Source: Methanosarcinaceae archaeon
Lineage (GTDB): Archaea; Halobacteriota; Methanosarcinia; Methanosarcinales; Methanosarcinaceae
Assembly: GCA_017613335.1 (NCBI GenBank)
Contig: JAGAEB010000136.1
Location: 1-6,818, forward strand
DNA: 6,818 nt
Reading direction: 5' to 3'
Below, piece after piece: positions 6,052 to 6,818 of this stretch. Made by a program: the position numbers and the translations under genes. Position 1 is the first letter of the stretch. Each line of letters begins with the position of its first letter. Below the pieces are notes generated by a model. It was not told the origin of the DNA and searched no databases. It worked only from the letters and a program-made list of their open reading frames with translations.

Positions 6052-6818
6052 ACGGAAGAAAGCGAACTTGTAAAAAATTTCATGAAGATCGGTTTTACGG
6101 AAAATGAAGCAAAAGCATACATCGGCCTGGTGAAACTTAATGAAGCCGGCGCCAGGGAACTCCATGAATATTCAGGGATCCCGCGCGCGAAGATTTATGA
6201 AGTGCTTTCCGGACTGGTCGAAAAAGGGTATGCGCAGGTCCGTCACGGATCACCGACGTATTACGGGCCGGCCGAACCTGAGGAACTGATCACGAAACTC
6301 AAAAAGGAATATATGGAGATCTTCAGGACGATCAGTGAAAATATGGAAAATCTCCATTGCGAGAGAGATGAATCATCCCCCATCTGGTATCTGAAAAGCG
6401 AATGGCCGATCATGAAAAGAGGCAGAAGTCTTATCTTAGAGACGAAAAAGGATCTGATCATCGTGTCGAATGATCCGACCTGCCTCAGTCTGTTCAAAGA
6501 CGAGATCAGAAAAATATCCAAAAAGGCAGAAGTGATCATTTTTGCAGAAGATATCGCGTCCTACAGCGATTTCGGCGCCTCTGTTTTCAAAAAAGAAATG
6601 GAATATCAGAAATTCTTCCGGTCGATCATTGAAAAAGAGATTGAAGACGGACAATATGCATCTGATTTCATAGACCGGAAAAAAGTCATGCTCATTTCGG
6701 ATGCCTCAACGGCCCTGATCATAGAAAACAAAGCCGGGAAAACCGAAGGCATCTACCTGACAGACCAGCTTGTCAGGATCATCTATCATTCGATCATATT
6801 CATGCACAAGAATATGGA
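6052..6818 (+). CDS. TrmB-family transcription regulator (right end cut off)
   Basis: The frame is open for 255 codons to the window edge, near full length for this family. Residues 1-75 are a TrmB-type winged helix: IGFTENEAKAYIGLVKL (13-29), recognition helix SGIPRAKIYEVLSGL (41-55), then the wing ending YYGPAEPEEL. A coiled-coil helix follows (about 80-105), then a PLD-like C-terminal domain of archaeal TrmB proteins, with PIWYLKS, DLIIVSNDP, AEVIIFAE and the late EGIYLTDQLVRIIYHSI. No sugar-binding domain is evident, so the ligand is unknown. It is divergent from the exporter cluster and is the likely regulator of it and of itself. The start is uncertain: ACG at 6052 has a good SD and gives the usual N-terminal helix (EESELVKNFMKIGF), whereas the first ATG (6082) lacks an SD and trims that helix. 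An automatic annotation would probably use 6082. Confidence 0.88.

Noticed and set aside
6033..6105. ATG at 6033 as the regulator start
   Set aside because: It is in a different frame from the TrmB domain and meets a stop after about 24 codons; the SD would lie inside it.
5734..6122. Two minus-strand open frames (82 and 87 codons) across the repeat array
   Set aside because: Their Phe/Cys/Pro-rich repeats are just translations of the direct repeat; unit lengths are not multiples of three, and no promoter or SD supports them.
6261..6654. Minus-strand frames opposite the TrmB gene
   Set aside because: They are antisense to a continuous frame with clear TrmB-family motifs and show no start signals.

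Overview
The window looks archaeal, most likely from a methanogen of the Methanomicrobiales type. Supporting signs are an HAE3-type MMPL/RND exporter, exported COG1361-like beta-sandwich proteins with a C-terminal membrane anchor, a TrmB-family regulator, a small winged-helix protein of a kind I associate with methanogens, TATA-box promoters, and Shine-Dalgarno (SD) sites of the GGAGGTGA type. The genus is not determined; the taxonomic call rests on recalled family resemblance, not on a search.

Layout. The left end (1-121) holds a strong hairpin at 18-62. A small winged-helix gene (122-370, minus) follows with its own TATA box. Between it and the next gene lie a bidirectional terminator-like hairpin (424-451) and a palindrome-rich stretch (493-582). 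Three minus-strand genes then form one cluster, in transcription order: an 798-residue MMPL/HAE3 exporter (5563-3167), an exported anchored COG1361-like protein (3177-1819, overlapping the exporter by 11 nt), and a second COG1361-like paralogue (1727-615, after a 91-nt gap). A 488-nt divergent control region (5564-6051) separates this cluster from a plus-strand TrmB-family regulator that runs off the right edge.

How the genes may work together. The exporter would move a hydrophobic or amphiphilic substrate, or a lipid, across the membrane. The two COG1361-like proteins would stand in the space between membrane and S-layer and could serve as its partners. The divergent TrmB protein is the obvious candidate regulator. 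The control region has unusual structure: a TATA box facing each way, a 19-bp inverted repeat just behind the regulator TATA box, a structured exporter leader, and five ~22-bp direct repeats with A-tracts about one helical turn apart.

Oddities worth checking: the regulator has a good SD placed ahead of an ACG codon rather than ATG; the middle COG1361-like gene carries a foreign-looking C-terminal tail just after two 6-nt homopolymers; and that same protein has a predicted helical insertion that its paralogue lacks.
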